Assembly: GCF_003854895.1 (NCBI RefSeq)
Contig: NZ_CP033966.1
Location: forward strand, 1,054,001 to 1,118,000
Direction of reading: 5' to 3'
Length of the DNA: 64,000 nt
Source of the DNA: Pigmentiphaga sp. H8
GTDB taxonomy: Bacteria; Pseudomonadota; Gammaproteobacteria; Burkholderiales; Burkholderiaceae_B
The translations under genes and the position numbers were made by a program. Under the pieces are notes generated by a model. That model ran no database searches and was not told where the DNA came from. It saw nothing but the letters and a program-made list of their open reading frames with translations. Shown in pieces: positions 15,249 to 23,686 of the stretch (positions within the stretch are counted from its first letter, which is position 1; the number at the start of each line of letters is the position of its first letter).

Positions 15249-16238
15249 TCAGTTGATGGGGATGTTCGCCTTCTCGATCACCGCCTTCCATTTGGCGATG
15301 TCGGCCTTCATCAGGGCGCGCGATTCGTCCACGCCCAGGGCGTAGGGTTCGGAGTTCATCTCGCGCAGCTTCTGCGCGACTTCGGGCGAGTTGACGGCGG
15401 CCACGAAGGCCTGGTTCAGCTTGTCGATGATGGCGCGCGGCGTGCCCTGGCGGATCGACACGCCGTTCCACGACGCGACCACGTAACCGTCCAGGCCGCT
15501 TTCGGCGGTGGTCGGCACGTCCGGCAGGTTGGGGTTGCGGCTGTCGGCCGAGATGGCCAGTGCGCGCACCGCGCCGCTCTTGATCGACGACAGCACGGGC
15601 GGCACGAAGTCGAAGCCCACGTCGATGTCGCCCGATCGCACGCCGGTCAGCAGCGCGGCGCTGGTCTTGTACGGAATGGTCTCGGCCTGGATGCCCGCCA
15701 CCGATTTGAACAGCTCGGCGCCCAGGTGCTGGCTCGACCCGACGTTGGTGGTGCCCAGGCTCAGCTTGCCGGGGTTGGCCTTGGCGTAGGCGATGAGCTC
15801 GGTCAGGTTGTGGAAGCGCGAATCGGGCTTGACCGTCAGGATCAGGTTGAACCTGGACAGCGTGGCGACCTGGGTGAAGTCGTCCACGATGCTGTAGGGC
15901 AGGTCCTTGACCAGCGTCTGCGTGATGGCCGTGCCGTTGCCGCCCTGCACGAGCGTGTAGCCGTCGGCGGGGGCCTGCAGGCCGGCCTGGAACGATTGCA
16001 CGCCGCCCGCGCTGGGCTTGTTGTCGATGACGATCTGCTGGCCCAGGATCTCGCTGACCTTCTGCGTGACCACGCGCGCGGTCAGGTCGCCGATGCCGCC
16101 CGGGCCGTAGGGCAGGTACATCCGGATCGGCCGTTCCGGATAGTCGGCCGCGGCGGCCGGAGGGGGGATGCCGGCCGACAGCGCGGCGGCGAACAGCATA
16201 ACGGGGTACTTCAGAATTCGCAATGCGGGCAATATCAC
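15249..16238 (-). CDS. Bug-family periplasmic solute receptor (paralogue of 16470-17450)
   Basis: This 329-residue exported receptor has a signal peptide ending near AAAADY, residue 32. The family core includes YPERPIRMYLPYGPGGIGD, IDNKPSAGG, ADGYTLVQGGNGTA, IAYAKANPGKL and IPYKTS. It is the first gene of the leftward operon Bug, ligK, decarboxylase-like, amidohydrolase, decarboxylase-like. The divergent receptor at 16470 shares long conserved stretches with it, such as GNGTAI and QHLxAELFKS. The two probably bind related carboxylates. Regulation is probably through the dyad-rich gap between the two genes. No membrane TctAB partner is present. Confidence 0.93.
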   Translation of the reverse strand: MILPALRILKYPVMLFAAALSAGIPPPAAAADYPERPIRMYLPYGPGGIGDLTARVVTQKVSEILGQQIVIDNKPSAGGVQSFQAGLQAPADGYTLVQGGNGTAITQTLVKDLPYSIVDDFTQVATLSRFNLILTVKPDSRFHNLTELIAYAKANPGKLSLGTTNVGSSQHLGAELFKSVAGIQAETIPYKTSAALLTGVRSGDIDVGFDFVPPVLSSIKSGAVRALAISADSRNPNLPDVPTTAESGLDGYVVASWNGVSIRQGTPRAIIDKLNQAFVAAVNSPEVAQKLREMNSEPYALGVDESRALMKADIAKWKAVIEKANIPIN

Positions 16239-16321
16239 GGCTCGTCTCCTTGTCCCGGCGTCCTGGGCTGCGCCGATGTCGTACTGGCAAGGATGGTTGC
16301 ATGCGAGGCGCCGCGGGGTCT

Positions 16322-16381
16322 ATTGAGTAAAACTTCCTCGGGGTTGAGCGTTTCCTCAAGTCACCGGAAGCATTACTCAAT
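16322..16381. promoter_or_regulatory. Nested dyad region between divergent Bug operons
   Basis: ATTGAGTAA plus TTCC at 16322-16337 pairs with GGAA plus TTACTCAAT at 16366-16381, apart from a three-base internal mismatch. Inside it, TTGAG (16344-16348) pairs with CTCAA (16355-16359). The TTGAG core therefore occurs four times, twice in each orientation, in 60 bases. The region lies midway in the 231-base divergent gap and is a good candidate for a regulator-binding array. The regulator is not in the immediate neighbourhood. Confidence 0.5.
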
Positions 16382-16469
16382 GGATGCGTGCGCCTTGCCG
16401 CCGGCAGAATGCGGAATGCCTGCGCGGGCCTCGAGCCGGTGCGCAAGCCCACAAGATCCAGGAGACGCC

Positions 16470-17450
16470 ATGTACCCCAGGAATGTTTTTGCCCGAACGG
16501 CCGGCGCGACCGTGCTTGCGCTGGCCGCGGCAGGCGCGTGTGCCCAGGGCCAGCCCTATCCTTCCAAGCCGATCACCATCGTCGTGGCCTTCGGCCCAGG
16601 AGGCGCCGGCGATCTCGTCACGCGCAAGGTCGCGCAGGCCATGTCGGCGCGCATAGGGCAGCCGGTGGTGGTCGAGAACAAGCCTGGCGCCGGCGCGGCG
16701 GCCGCGGCCGTGGCGGTGGCCCAGGCCCGTCCCGATGGCTATACGGCGCTGTTGACCGGCAACGGCACGGCCATCAGCTCCGTGCTGTTCAAGAGCCTGC
16801 CGTACAGCCTGTCGCGCGACTTCCGGCACGTCTCGTCCGTTGCCTCGTTCGACCTGGCTCTGATCACCGATGGCCATTCGCGCTTCAAGTCGGTGGCCGA
16901 CGTCATCGCCTACGCCAAGGCGAATCCGGGCAAGCTCAACATCGGGACCTCGCGCATCGGCAGTACGCAGCATCTGGCGGCCGAGCTGTTCAAGTCCATG
17001 GCCGGCATCGACGCCGTCAGCATTCCCTACAAGACCACGGGCGACATGATCGCGGCCGTGCGCGCGGGCGACGTGCAGGTGGCGTTCGAAGTGCTGTCGC
17101 CCATCCTGGGCCAGTTGTCGGCCGGCAGCGTCAAGGCCATAGGCGTGACGTCCGCCCGGCGCTTCCCGGGGCTGCCGGACGTGCCTACGGTGGCGGAGGG
17201 GGGCGTGCCCGGTTTCGATGCGTCGTCCTGGGCCGGCATCAGCGTGCCGGCGGCCACGCCCACGCCGGTGGTCGAGCGCCTGGCGCGCGAGATCCGCGCG
17301 GCGGTGGAGTCGCCCGAAGTCCAGTCCTCGCTGCAAGCCATGGGCTATGTGGCCAGTGCCAGCACGCCGGCCGAGATGACCGCGCGCATCGAGCGCGATG
17401 CCGCGAAGTGGAAGGCGGTGATCGAGACCGCCGAGATCCCGCTGCAATAG
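16470..17450 (+). CDS. Bug-family periplasmic solute receptor (paralogue of 15249-16238)
   Basis: This 326-residue exported receptor has a signal peptide likely cleaved after ACAQG near residue 26. Core segments are YPSKPITIVVAFGPGGAGD, VVENKPGAGA, PDGYTALLTGNGTAI, YSLSRDF, IAYAKANPGKL and IPYKTT. The start ATG at 16470 has GGAGA seven bases upstream. It leads a rightward operon with an amidohydrolase and LigJ. Together with its divergent paralogue it frames a duplicated uptake-plus-degradation locus. The ligand is unknown; a pyrone dicarboxylate or phthalate-like acid would fit the enzymes. Confidence 0.93.
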   Translation: MYPRNVFARTAGATVLALAAAGACAQGQPYPSKPITIVVAFGPGGAGDLVTRKVAQAMSARIGQPVVVENKPGAGAAAAAVAVAQARPDGYTALLTGNGTAISSVLFKSLPYSLSRDFRHVSSVASFDLALITDGHSRFKSVADVIAYAKANPGKLNIGTSRIGSTQHLAAELFKSMAGIDAVSIPYKTTGDMIAAVRAGDVQVAFEVLSPILGQLSAGSVKAIGVTSARRFPGLPDVPTVAEGGVPGFDASSWAGISVPAATPTPVVERLAREIRAAVESPEVQSSLQAMGYVASASTPAEMTARIERDAAKWKAVIETAEIPLQ

Positions 17451-17493
17451 ACCGAGACCCCGATTCCCATACGCCATCCAGGACAGGCACCGC

Positions 17494-18396
17494 ATGAAGC
17501 GCAGAGTCGTAGACATCCACCCGCACGTCATCAGCACCGATACCCGCGCCTACCCGCGCGATCCGCTGTGGGGCCGGCCATCGGCGTGGTCGCAGGAGCG
17601 GCCCGCCAGCACGGAACAATTGCTGCAGGCCATGGACGAGGCGGGCGTGGCCAAGGCCGCCATCGTGCAGGCCTCGACCTGCTACGGCTACGACAACAGT
17701 TATGCGGCCGATGCGGTGGCGGCGCATCCCGATCGTTTCACCGGTGTCTTCTCCGTGGACATGCTGGCGCCCGATGCGCCCGCGCGCATGCGGCACTGGG
17801 TGGACCGGGGGTTGACGGGACTGCGCCTGTTCACCGCGGGCAGCACCGTGGAGGGGCAGGTTCCCGGCCTGGACGATCCGCGCAGCTTTGGCGCGTGGGA
17901 TTGCGCCGCCGATCTGGACCTGCCGGTGTGCGTGCAGATGCGCATCGCCGGCGTGCCGCAGCTACGCGTGCTGCTGGCGCGCTATCCGCGCGTGCCCATC
18001 GTGCTCGACCATTTCTTCGCGCTGCCGCTGGACGAAGGGCCGCCGTACGCGTCGGCGCAGGAGCTGTTCCGCCTGGCCGCGCATCCGAACATCCATCTGA
18101 AGCTGACCCCGGTCATCCTGGCCAAGGCGTATCTGGGCCAGGCCAGCCCGCAATCCTTCTTCGGGCGCGCGCTGGCCGAGTTCGGCGCCTCGCGCATCGC
18201 CTGGGGCTCGAATTTCCCCGCCACCGCGGGATCGCTGAAAACCCTCCTGGACGAGGCGCAACAGGCGCTGGCCTGGGCGGGTGACGACGATCTCAACTGG
18301 ATCTTCCACCGGACGGCTGAACGCCTGTATCCGGCATTGCGGGCCGATGCCGGCCCGGCCACGACTCACGACGACAGGAGCAAGGAGTCCACATGA
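17494..18396 (+). CDS. Amidohydrolase-superfamily hydrolase (LigI-like clan), copy 2
   Basis: This 300-residue TIM-barrel hydrolase has H9/H11 in VDIHPHVIS, IVLDHFFALPLDEGPPY in the middle barrel and WGSNFPATAGS near the end. It is paralogous to 12545-13399, matching in the DIHPH, DNSY, SVDMLAPDA and GLxGLRxFTxGST segments. In protocatechuate 4,5-cleavage the step between dioxygenase product and LigJ is lactone hydrolysis by LigI. This protein is a candidate for that role but is only a distant relative of characterised LigI. Its stop overlaps the ligJ start by four bases, which supports coupling of the two reactions. Confidence 0.86.
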   Translation: MKRRVVDIHPHVISTDTRAYPRDPLWGRPSAWSQERPASTEQLLQAMDEAGVAKAAIVQASTCYGYDNSYAADAVAAHPDRFTGVFSVDMLAPDAPARMRHWVDRGLTGLRLFTAGSTVEGQVPGLDDPRSFGAWDCAADLDLPVCVQMRIAGVPQLRVLLARYPRVPIVLDHFFALPLDEGPPYASAQELFRLAAHPNIHLKLTPVILAKAYLGQASPQSFFGRALAEFGASRIAWGSNFPATAGSLKTLLDEAQQALAWAGDDDLNWIFHRTAERLYPALRADAGPATTHDDRSKEST

Positions 18397-19400
18397 TCAT
18401 CGATTGCCATGGGCACTACACGACCGCGCCCGAAGCCTTGAACGAGTACCGGCGCCTGCAGGTGTCGGCCTGCGAGTGCGGCAAGTGCGAGATCTTCCCG
18501 CGCCCCGTCATCTCGGACGACCAGATACGCGAAAGCCTGGAAACCAAGCAGTTGCGCATCCAGCGCGAACGCGGCACCGACCTGACGATCTTTTCGCCGC
18601 GCGCGGTCGGCATGGGCCACCACATCGGCGACCTGCAGACCAGCAATGAATGGGCCATCGTCTGCAACGACCTCATCCATCGCGCCTGCCAGCTGTACCC
18701 GGAGAACTTCGCGGGGGTCTGCCAGCTGCCGCAGAGCCCGGGCGTGGCGCCGGCCAAGTGCATACCCGAGCTCGAGCGCTGCGTGAAGGAGCTGGGTTTC
18801 ATCGGCTGCAACCTGAACCCCGATCCCACGGGCGGCTACTGGAAGGATCCGCCGCTGCATGACAAGTGGTGGTATCCGCTGTACGAGAAGATGGTCGAGC
18901 TGGACGTGCCCGCCATGATCCACGTAAGCGGTTCCTGCAACCCGCATTTCCATGCGACCGGCGCGCACTACATCAACGGCGACACGACCGCCTTCATGCA
19001 GTTCCTGACATCCTCGCTGTTCAAGGACTTCCCCACGCTGAAGTTCATCATCCCGCACGGCGGCGGCGCGGTGCCCTATCACTGGGGGCGCTATCGCGGA
19101 CTGGCGCAGGATATGGGCCTGCCGCCGCTCAAGGAACTGCTGCTGCAGAACGTGTTCTTCGACACCTGCGTCTACCACCAGCCGGGCATAGACCTGCTGC
19201 TGAAGGTGATTCCGCCGGAGAACATCCTGTTCGCGTCCGAGACCGTGGGCGCTGTGCGGGGCGTGGACCCCGAGACCGGCCACTACTTCGACGACACGCG
19301 CCGCTATATCGACGCCGCCACGCTGGGCGACGGCGACAAGGCGAAGATCTTCTCGGGGAATGCCTACCGCGTGTTCGGCCGGCTGAAGGGCCGCGGCTAG
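18393..19400 (+). CDS. ligJ: 4-oxalomesaconate hydratase
   Basis: This 335-residue metal-dependent amidohydrolase-superfamily enzyme hydrates 4-oxalomesaconate to 4-carboxy-4-hydroxy-2-oxoadipate, the substrate of LigK. It matches Sphingobium LigJ along its whole length: IIDCHGHYTT (H6/H8), ERGTDLTIFSPRA, ELERCVKELGFIGCNLNPDP, MIHVSGSCNPHFHATGAHY, FIIPHGGGAVPYHWGR, FFDTCVYHQPGIDLL and ETVGAVRGVDPETGHYFDDT. The ATG overlaps the preceding amidohydrolase stop. With LigK on the opposite operon, two of the three final steps of protocatechuate 4,5-cleavage are present. The ring-cleaving dioxygenase LigAB and LigC are not in the window. Confidence 0.94.
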   Translation: MIIDCHGHYTTAPEALNEYRRLQVSACECGKCEIFPRPVISDDQIRESLETKQLRIQRERGTDLTIFSPRAVGMGHHIGDLQTSNEWAIVCNDLIHRACQLYPENFAGVCQLPQSPGVAPAKCIPELERCVKELGFIGCNLNPDPTGGYWKDPPLHDKWWYPLYEKMVELDVPAMIHVSGSCNPHFHATGAHYINGDTTAFMQFLTSSLFKDFPTLKFIIPHGGGAVPYHWGRYRGLAQDMGLPPLKELLLQNVFFDTCVYHQPGIDLLLKVIPPENILFASETVGAVRGVDPETGHYFDDTRRYIDAATLGDGDKAKIFSGNAYRVFGRLKGRG

Positions 19401-19407
19401 CGCGTAC

Positions 19408-19436
19408 CGCTGCTGCGCGATGCTAGCGCAGCAGCG
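19408..19436. terminator. Bidirectional hairpin between ligJ and tolC
   Basis: An 11-bp perfect inverted repeat, CGCTGCTGCGC (19408-19418) with GCGCAGCAGCG (19426-19436), has a 7-base loop. It lies between convergent genes, and its right arm includes the last codons of tolC. There is no T-run on either side, so it is a stable barrier or RNA-end structure rather than a textbook intrinsic terminator. Confidence 0.45.
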
Positions 19437-20742
19437 CGTTGACCTGGCGCACGTCGTCTTCCGTCAGGATGCCGGACGCGGCCTTCAGCCGCAGGCCCGA
19501 CAGCAGCGCGTCGTAGCGTGCCTTGGCCAGGTCGCGTTCGGTGGAATAGAGCTGCTGCTGGGCGTTCAGCACGTCGATGTTGATGCGCACGCCCACTTCG
19601 TAGCCGGTCTTGTTGGCGTCGAGCGCGCTGCGGCTGGACACTTCCGCCGCTTCCAGCGCCCGGACCTGGGCCAGGCCCGCGTTCACGCCCTGGAACGCGA
19701 TCCGTGTGTTCTGCACGGCGGCCCGGCGTGCGACCTCCAGGTCGTTGCGGGCCTTCTCGGACAGCGCGACGGCCTCGTCCACCTTGGAGGTGGTGCCGAA
19801 GCCGGCGAAGATGGGCACGGACACCTGCACGCCCACCGAGCGCGTGGTGTAGAAATCGTTGACCACCGTCTGCCCGACCAGGCCCCGCGTGCGTCCCACG
19901 TTGGCGGCCAGGTCGACCGAGGGGTAGTGGCCGCTCTTGGCGATTTCTATGCCGCGCTGGGCGATCTCGCTGTTCAGCGTGGCCTGGGCGACCGCCAGGT
20001 TGTTGGCGGCGGCCTGTTCGGTCCAGGCGTCGATCCGGGCCGGCTGCGGCGCCGGCACGTTGACCGAGGGAGGCAGCTTGGCCAGGTCGCCCGCGGGCGT
20101 GCCGATGATCTGCTGCAGTGCCCCGATGCGGACCGCGAGGTCGGATTCGGCCTGGATCTCCTGGGCCTGGGCCAGGTCGTAGCGCGCCTGGGCCTCGTAG
20201 GTGTCGGTGATGGTGGCCGTGCCGATCTCGAAATTGCGCTTGGCCGATTCGAGCTGTTCCGAGATGGCGATTTTCTGGGCGCCGATGAAGGCCAGGTTGT
20301 CCTGCGCCGCCAGCACGTCGAAATAGGCCTGCGCCACGCGCAGGATCAGGTCCTGGCGCCCCTGGGCGAGCTGGGCTTCGCCCACGGCCAGCTGCAGCTT
20401 GGATTGTTCGTAGGCGTGCCAGCCCGACCAGCGGAACAGCGGCTGGATCAGTTGCAGCGTATAGGTCTCGTTCGTGTAGGTCACGCCCGGCAGGCGGGTC
20501 GTGGAGGCGTTGGCGCGGGTGCCCGCAAGCGAGATGGTGGGCAGCAGCGCGGCGCGCGCCTGGGGCAGCTTTTCAAGCGTGGCCGTATAGGCCGAGCGCA
20601 CCGACGCGAAGGTCGCGTCGTTGGCCAGCGCCGACTGGTAGGCTTGCTCCAGGTCCAGTGCCGCGACCGCAGGAACGAAAGCGCAGGCGCCGAACAGCGC
20701 GCACAGCGTCTGGACGTAGTACGGCCTGGCGCGCATGGGCAC
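19423..20742 (-). CDS. tolC: TolC-family outer membrane channel protein
   Basis: This 439-residue outer-membrane efflux protein of the TolC/RND outer-membrane-factor type forms a trimeric beta-barrel and periplasmic alpha tunnel for type I secretion or drug efflux. The signal peptide ends near AVAA, residue 28. LDLEQAYQSALANDATF opens the first outer-membrane-efflux repeat, and the second begins after residue 230. Characteristic segments are RVAQAYFDVLAAQDNL and YEVGVRINIDVLNAQQQLYSTERDLAKARYD. The gene follows a methyltransferase gene after 10 bases, so the two are co-transcribed, an arrangement common in betaproteobacteria. No inner-membrane pump component is adjacent. Confidence 0.93.
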   Translation of the reverse strand: MPMRARPYYVQTLCALFGACAFVPAVAALDLEQAYQSALANDATFASVRSAYTATLEKLPQARAALLPTISLAGTRANASTTRLPGVTYTNETYTLQLIQPLFRWSGWHAYEQSKLQLAVGEAQLAQGRQDLILRVAQAYFDVLAAQDNLAFIGAQKIAISEQLESAKRNFEIGTATITDTYEAQARYDLAQAQEIQAESDLAVRIGALQQIIGTPAGDLAKLPPSVNVPAPQPARIDAWTEQAAANNLAVAQATLNSEIAQRGIEIAKSGHYPSVDLAANVGRTRGLVGQTVVNDFYTTRSVGVQVSVPIFAGFGTTSKVDEAVALSEKARNDLEVARRAAVQNTRIAFQGVNAGLAQVRALEAAEVSSRSALDANKTGYEVGVRINIDVLNAQQQLYSTERDLAKARYDALLSGLRLKAASGILTEDDVRQVNALLR

Positions 20743-20752
20743 GAAGCTCCGC

Positions 20753-21433
20753 TTAGAACTTGAACTTGGAAACGGTGGTGCCGCGCAGGGGCTTGACCAG
20801 GGTTTCGAACAGCGAGGTGGTCTCGAAGCTGGCGGCGGTGGTGCGGGTGATGAGCAGGGAGGTCATGACCGGGGCCTGGCCGACGATGATGGCCAGCCGG
20901 CCGCCCACGCGCAGCTGGTACTTCAGGCTGTCGGGCACTTCGGGTACCGAGCCGGTGACGAGGATGGCGTCGTACTCGGTCGAGCCCCAGCCCTTGCTGC
21001 CGTCGCCCACCTGCACGGTGGCGTTGGCGATGCCGGCGCGCTTCAGGTTGGCCTGGGCGAAGGCGGCCAGCTTGGGCAGGATCTCGACCGAGGTGACCGT
21101 CTGGGCCTGGCTGGCCAGCAGCGCCGTCTGGTAGCCCGAGCCGGTGCCGATCTCGAGCACGCTGTCGGTGGGCTTGAGCGCGAGTTCCTGCAGCAGGCGC
21201 GCTTCGACCTTGGGCGCCAGCATGCATTCGCCGCTGTCGTAGTCGTCGAGCCGCAGCGGGATCTCGGTATCGGCGAAGGCGAGGGTGCGCAGCGCGGGCG
21301 GCACGAACTCCTCCCGCTTCACCTTGAACAGCAGTTCCAGCACCTTGGGGTCGAGGACGTCCCAGGGGCGGATCTGCTGCTCCACCATATTGAAGCGGGC
21401 GTGTTCGACGTCGGGAAGGGAAGCAGCGTTCAT
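20753..21433 (-). CDS. Protein-L-isoaspartate O-methyltransferase family protein
   Basis: This 226-residue SAM-dependent methyltransferase is of the Pcm family. The SAM-binding motif VLEIGTGSGYQTALLA is at residues about 96-111, followed by SVEILPKLAAFAQANL, VGDGSKGW and YDAILVTGSVPEVPD. Pcm enzymes repair isoaspartyl residues in aged proteins in the cytoplasm; this shorter subgroup, always next to tolC, may have a different target. The start MNAASLPD at 21433 was preferred to a longer frame with a hydrophobic but unrelated prefix. It lies just upstream of tolC in the same direction. Confidence 0.88.
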   Translation of the reverse strand: MNAASLPDVEHARFNMVEQQIRPWDVLDPKVLELLFKVKREEFVPPALRTLAFADTEIPLRLDDYDSGECMLAPKVEARLLQELALKPTDSVLEIGTGSGYQTALLASQAQTVTSVEILPKLAAFAQANLKRAGIANATVQVGDGSKGWGSTEYDAILVTGSVPEVPDSLKYQLRVGGRLAIIVGQAPVMTSLLITRTTAASFETTSLFETLVKPLRGTTVSKFKF

Positions 21434-21482
21434 GGCAGGACTTGAGCAGGAAAACGTAACAAAACGAACCATTCTAACCGGG

Positions 21483-21782
21483 TCAGAACGGCTTGGCGAC
21501 CGTGGTGGCGTGACGGACCTCGGGCGGCTTGGCGAAGTAGCTGCCCACCAGCGCGCGCCAGGCCTTGAAGTCTTCCGAGCCCCGGAAGTGCACGGTGTGG
21601 TCTTCCAGCGTTTCCCACTGGACCACGAGCAGGTAGGCGTTGGGATCCTCCAGCGTCTGGTGCAGTTCCATGCCGTGGCAGCCCTTGGCCCGCTGGAACA
21701 GGGGGGCGGCTTCCTGGACGCCGGCCTCGAATTTTTCCTGGGTGCCGGGCTGGATTTCGATGTGCGCGAGTTCGTAGATCAT
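21483..21782 (-). CDS. Antibiotic-biosynthesis-monooxygenase (ABM) domain protein
   Basis: This 99-residue ABM-fold protein has the small alpha/beta dimeric domain used by heme-degrading and quinone-forming monooxygenases and by many proteins of unknown role. It opens with IYELAHIEIQPGTQEKFEAGV, and the central segment GCHGMELHQTLEDPNAYLLVVQWETLEDH is typical. It contains a full domain and nothing else. It lies 49 bases upstream of the methyltransferase gene and could be co-transcribed with it. thiD begins on the opposite strand 116 bases away. The substrate is unknown. Confidence 0.86.
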   Translation of the reverse strand: MIYELAHIEIQPGTQEKFEAGVQEAAPLFQRAKGCHGMELHQTLEDPNAYLLVVQWETLEDHTVHFRGSEDFKAWRALVGSYFAKPPEVRHATTVAKPF

Positions 21783-21898
21783 GGTTGGCCTTCCACAGAA
21801 CGGCCTGCCATGTTACCCGCGTTCGCGCGCGGCCGGCGGACTATACTGGCGGCGTGCGTCGCCCGCGGGGCGGCGCGTTTCGTTTCCAGAGGATCGCC

Positions 21899-22723
21899 AT
21901 GTCTGCCGTTCGTCCCATTCCCAAGGCCCTGACCATCGCGGGCGTGGACCCCTCGGGCGGCGCCGGGGTGCTGGCCGACGTCAAGGCCATGAGCGCGCTG
22001 GGCGCGTACGCCTGCGGCGTCATCGCGGCGCTGACCGCGCAGAACACCCAGGGCGTGACGGGCGTGCTGCCCGTCGATCCCGCCTTCGTCGCGCAGCAGA
22101 TCGACACCTTGTTCGCCGACGTGCCGGCCGACGCGGTCAAGATCGGCATGCTGGGCAGCCGGCCCGTCACCCAGGTCGTGGGCGAGCGGCTCGCGCACTG
22201 GAAGCCGCCGCACGTGGTGCTCGACCCCGTCATGATCGCCAAGAGCGGCGACGCCCTGCTGGCGCGCGACGCCATCGGCGCATTGCGCGAAGTGCTGATG
22301 CCGCAGGTGACGATGATCACGCCCAACCTGCCGGAGGCCGGCGTGCTGCTCGAGCAGCGGCCGGTGGAAACCGTCAAGGAAATGCGGCGCGTGGCCGAGC
22401 GGTTGCGCGAACAACTGGCCCACAACGGCCATCGCTGGGTGTTCCTGAAAGGGGGGCACCTGCCGGGCGACATGGCCATCGACCTGCTGCACGACGGCGA
22501 CCAGATGATCGAGCTGGCCGCGCCGCGCATCGATACCCGCAACACCCACGGCACGGGCTGCACCCTGTCGGCCGCGCTGGCGGCGCTGCTGCCCCAGGCG
22601 CAGGACGTGCCCGATGCGGCCCGCCGGGCCAAGCACTACCTGACCGAGGCCATCCGCCACGCCGACCGGCTGGGCGTGGGCTCGGGCAACGGGCCGGTGC
22701 ATCACTTCCACGGATGGTGGTAG
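21899..22723 (+). CDS. thiD: Hydroxymethylpyrimidine / phosphomethylpyrimidine kinase
   Basis: This 274-residue ribokinase-family enzyme phosphorylates HMP and HMP-P in thiamin synthesis in the cytoplasm. The N terminus KALTIAGVDPSGGAGVLADVKAMSALGAYACGVIAALTAQN is the standard HMP-binding segment. The C-terminal DTRNTHGTGCTLSAALAA carries the anion-hole GTGC motif. The start at 21899 has GAGG upstream. A TATACT at 21842-21847 could be its -10, with no good -35. It is a single-gene unit here, between an ABM gene and a LysR gene. Its pathway partners thiC and thiG are about 11 kb downstream. Confidence 0.94.
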   Translation: MSAVRPIPKALTIAGVDPSGGAGVLADVKAMSALGAYACGVIAALTAQNTQGVTGVLPVDPAFVAQQIDTLFADVPADAVKIGMLGSRPVTQVVGERLAHWKPPHVVLDPVMIAKSGDALLARDAIGALREVLMPQVTMITPNLPEAGVLLEQRPVETVKEMRRVAERLREQLAHNGHRWVFLKGGHLPGDMAIDLLHDGDQMIELAAPRIDTRNTHGTGCTLSAALAALLPQAQDVPDAARRAKHYLTEAIRHADRLGVGSGNGPVHHFHGWW

Positions 22724-22732
22724 CGGCTCCGG

Positions 22733-23671
22733 TCATGGCGCGGGCGCGGTCTGCGCCCCGGGCGCCTGTTCCTGCGCCCGCAACCGGATCTGCCGGGTAA
22801 GCATGGCCATGAAGGCCGCCGCCGCCGGATTCAGCGGCCGGCGCGGGTGGACGACCGACACGACTTGCCGTATCAACCGTGGCGAAACGATGGCGTGCGC
22901 CTGCAGGATCCCGGCCCGCAGCCGGTCGTGCACGGCGATGCGCGGCAGGATCGTCGCCAGCTGGTTCTGCTCGACCAGCTTGACCACGGTGACCAGGGAA
23001 TCGACTTCCAGCGAGGGGGCCAGTTCGACGTTGTCGTGCTGGGCGAAGCTGTCGATGATGTGGCGCAGGCCGTGGCGCCGCGTGGTCAGCACCAGCGACA
23101 GGTTCTGCGACGCGATCTGGCCGAGCGTGAGCCGCACGGGCAGGTTGCCGGCATGCCGCGTGCCGGTGATCAGCACCAGTTCTTCGTCCACGATGTGGTC
23201 CACGCTCAGCGCCAGCGGCCGGCGTGGCTTGTTGATGATGGCGGCGTCGAGCTGTCCGCCCGCCACCCAGTCGCTGAGCGTGGCGCTGTAGCCGTCGGCC
23301 ACGGTGACCGAGACCTTGGGATGGCTGGCCGAAAACTTGGTCATGGTCTCGGCCAGCACGCCTTCGGTGATGGAGGCGATCAGGCCGATGTTGACGTGGC
23401 CCGCGATTTCTCCGTCGTTGCACAGCACTTCGTCGCGGGCCTGCGAGAAGTCGCGCATGATGGGCAGGAACAGCCGGTACATGTGCCGCGCCGTGGCGGT
23501 GGGCAGCATGCCCTGGGGGCTGCGTTCGAACAGCCGCTGCCCGACTTCCTGTTCGAGCTTGGAGATCTGCATGCTGAGCGCGGGCTGGACGATGTTCAGC
23601 CGGCGCGCGGCCTTCGTGACCGTGCCTTCCTCGAACAGGCAGATGAAGTATTGGATTTGCCGGAATTCCAT
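22733..23671 (-). CDS. LysR-family transcriptional regulator of the adjacent catabolic operon
   Basis: This 312-residue LysR protein begins MEFRQIQYFICLFEEGTVTKAARRLNIVQPALSMQISKLEQEVGQRLFER, a complete helix-turn-helix (residues 1-60). The effector domain starts at GHVNIGLIASITEG. It is divergent from the seven-gene operon starting at 23907. The 235-base, AT-rich gap between them carries a perfect 13-base inverted repeat, so this is the likely activator of that operon. The effector is probably an intermediate of the pathway, perhaps a 2-hydroxy or 2-oxo acid (inference). The gene ends 10 bases from the convergent thiD stop. Confidence 0.9.
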   Translation of the reverse strand: MEFRQIQYFICLFEEGTVTKAARRLNIVQPALSMQISKLEQEVGQRLFERSPQGMLPTATARHMYRLFLPIMRDFSQARDEVLCNDGEIAGHVNIGLIASITEGVLAETMTKFSASHPKVSVTVADGYSATLSDWVAGGQLDAAIINKPRRPLALSVDHIVDEELVLITGTRHAGNLPVRLTLGQIASQNLSLVLTTRRHGLRHIIDSFAQHDNVELAPSLEVDSLVTVVKLVEQNQLATILPRIAVHDRLRAGILQAHAIVSPRLIRQVVSVVHPRRPLNPAAAAFMAMLTRQIRLRAQEQAPGAQTAPAP

Positions 23672-23686
23672 GTCGAGCCCGTATGT

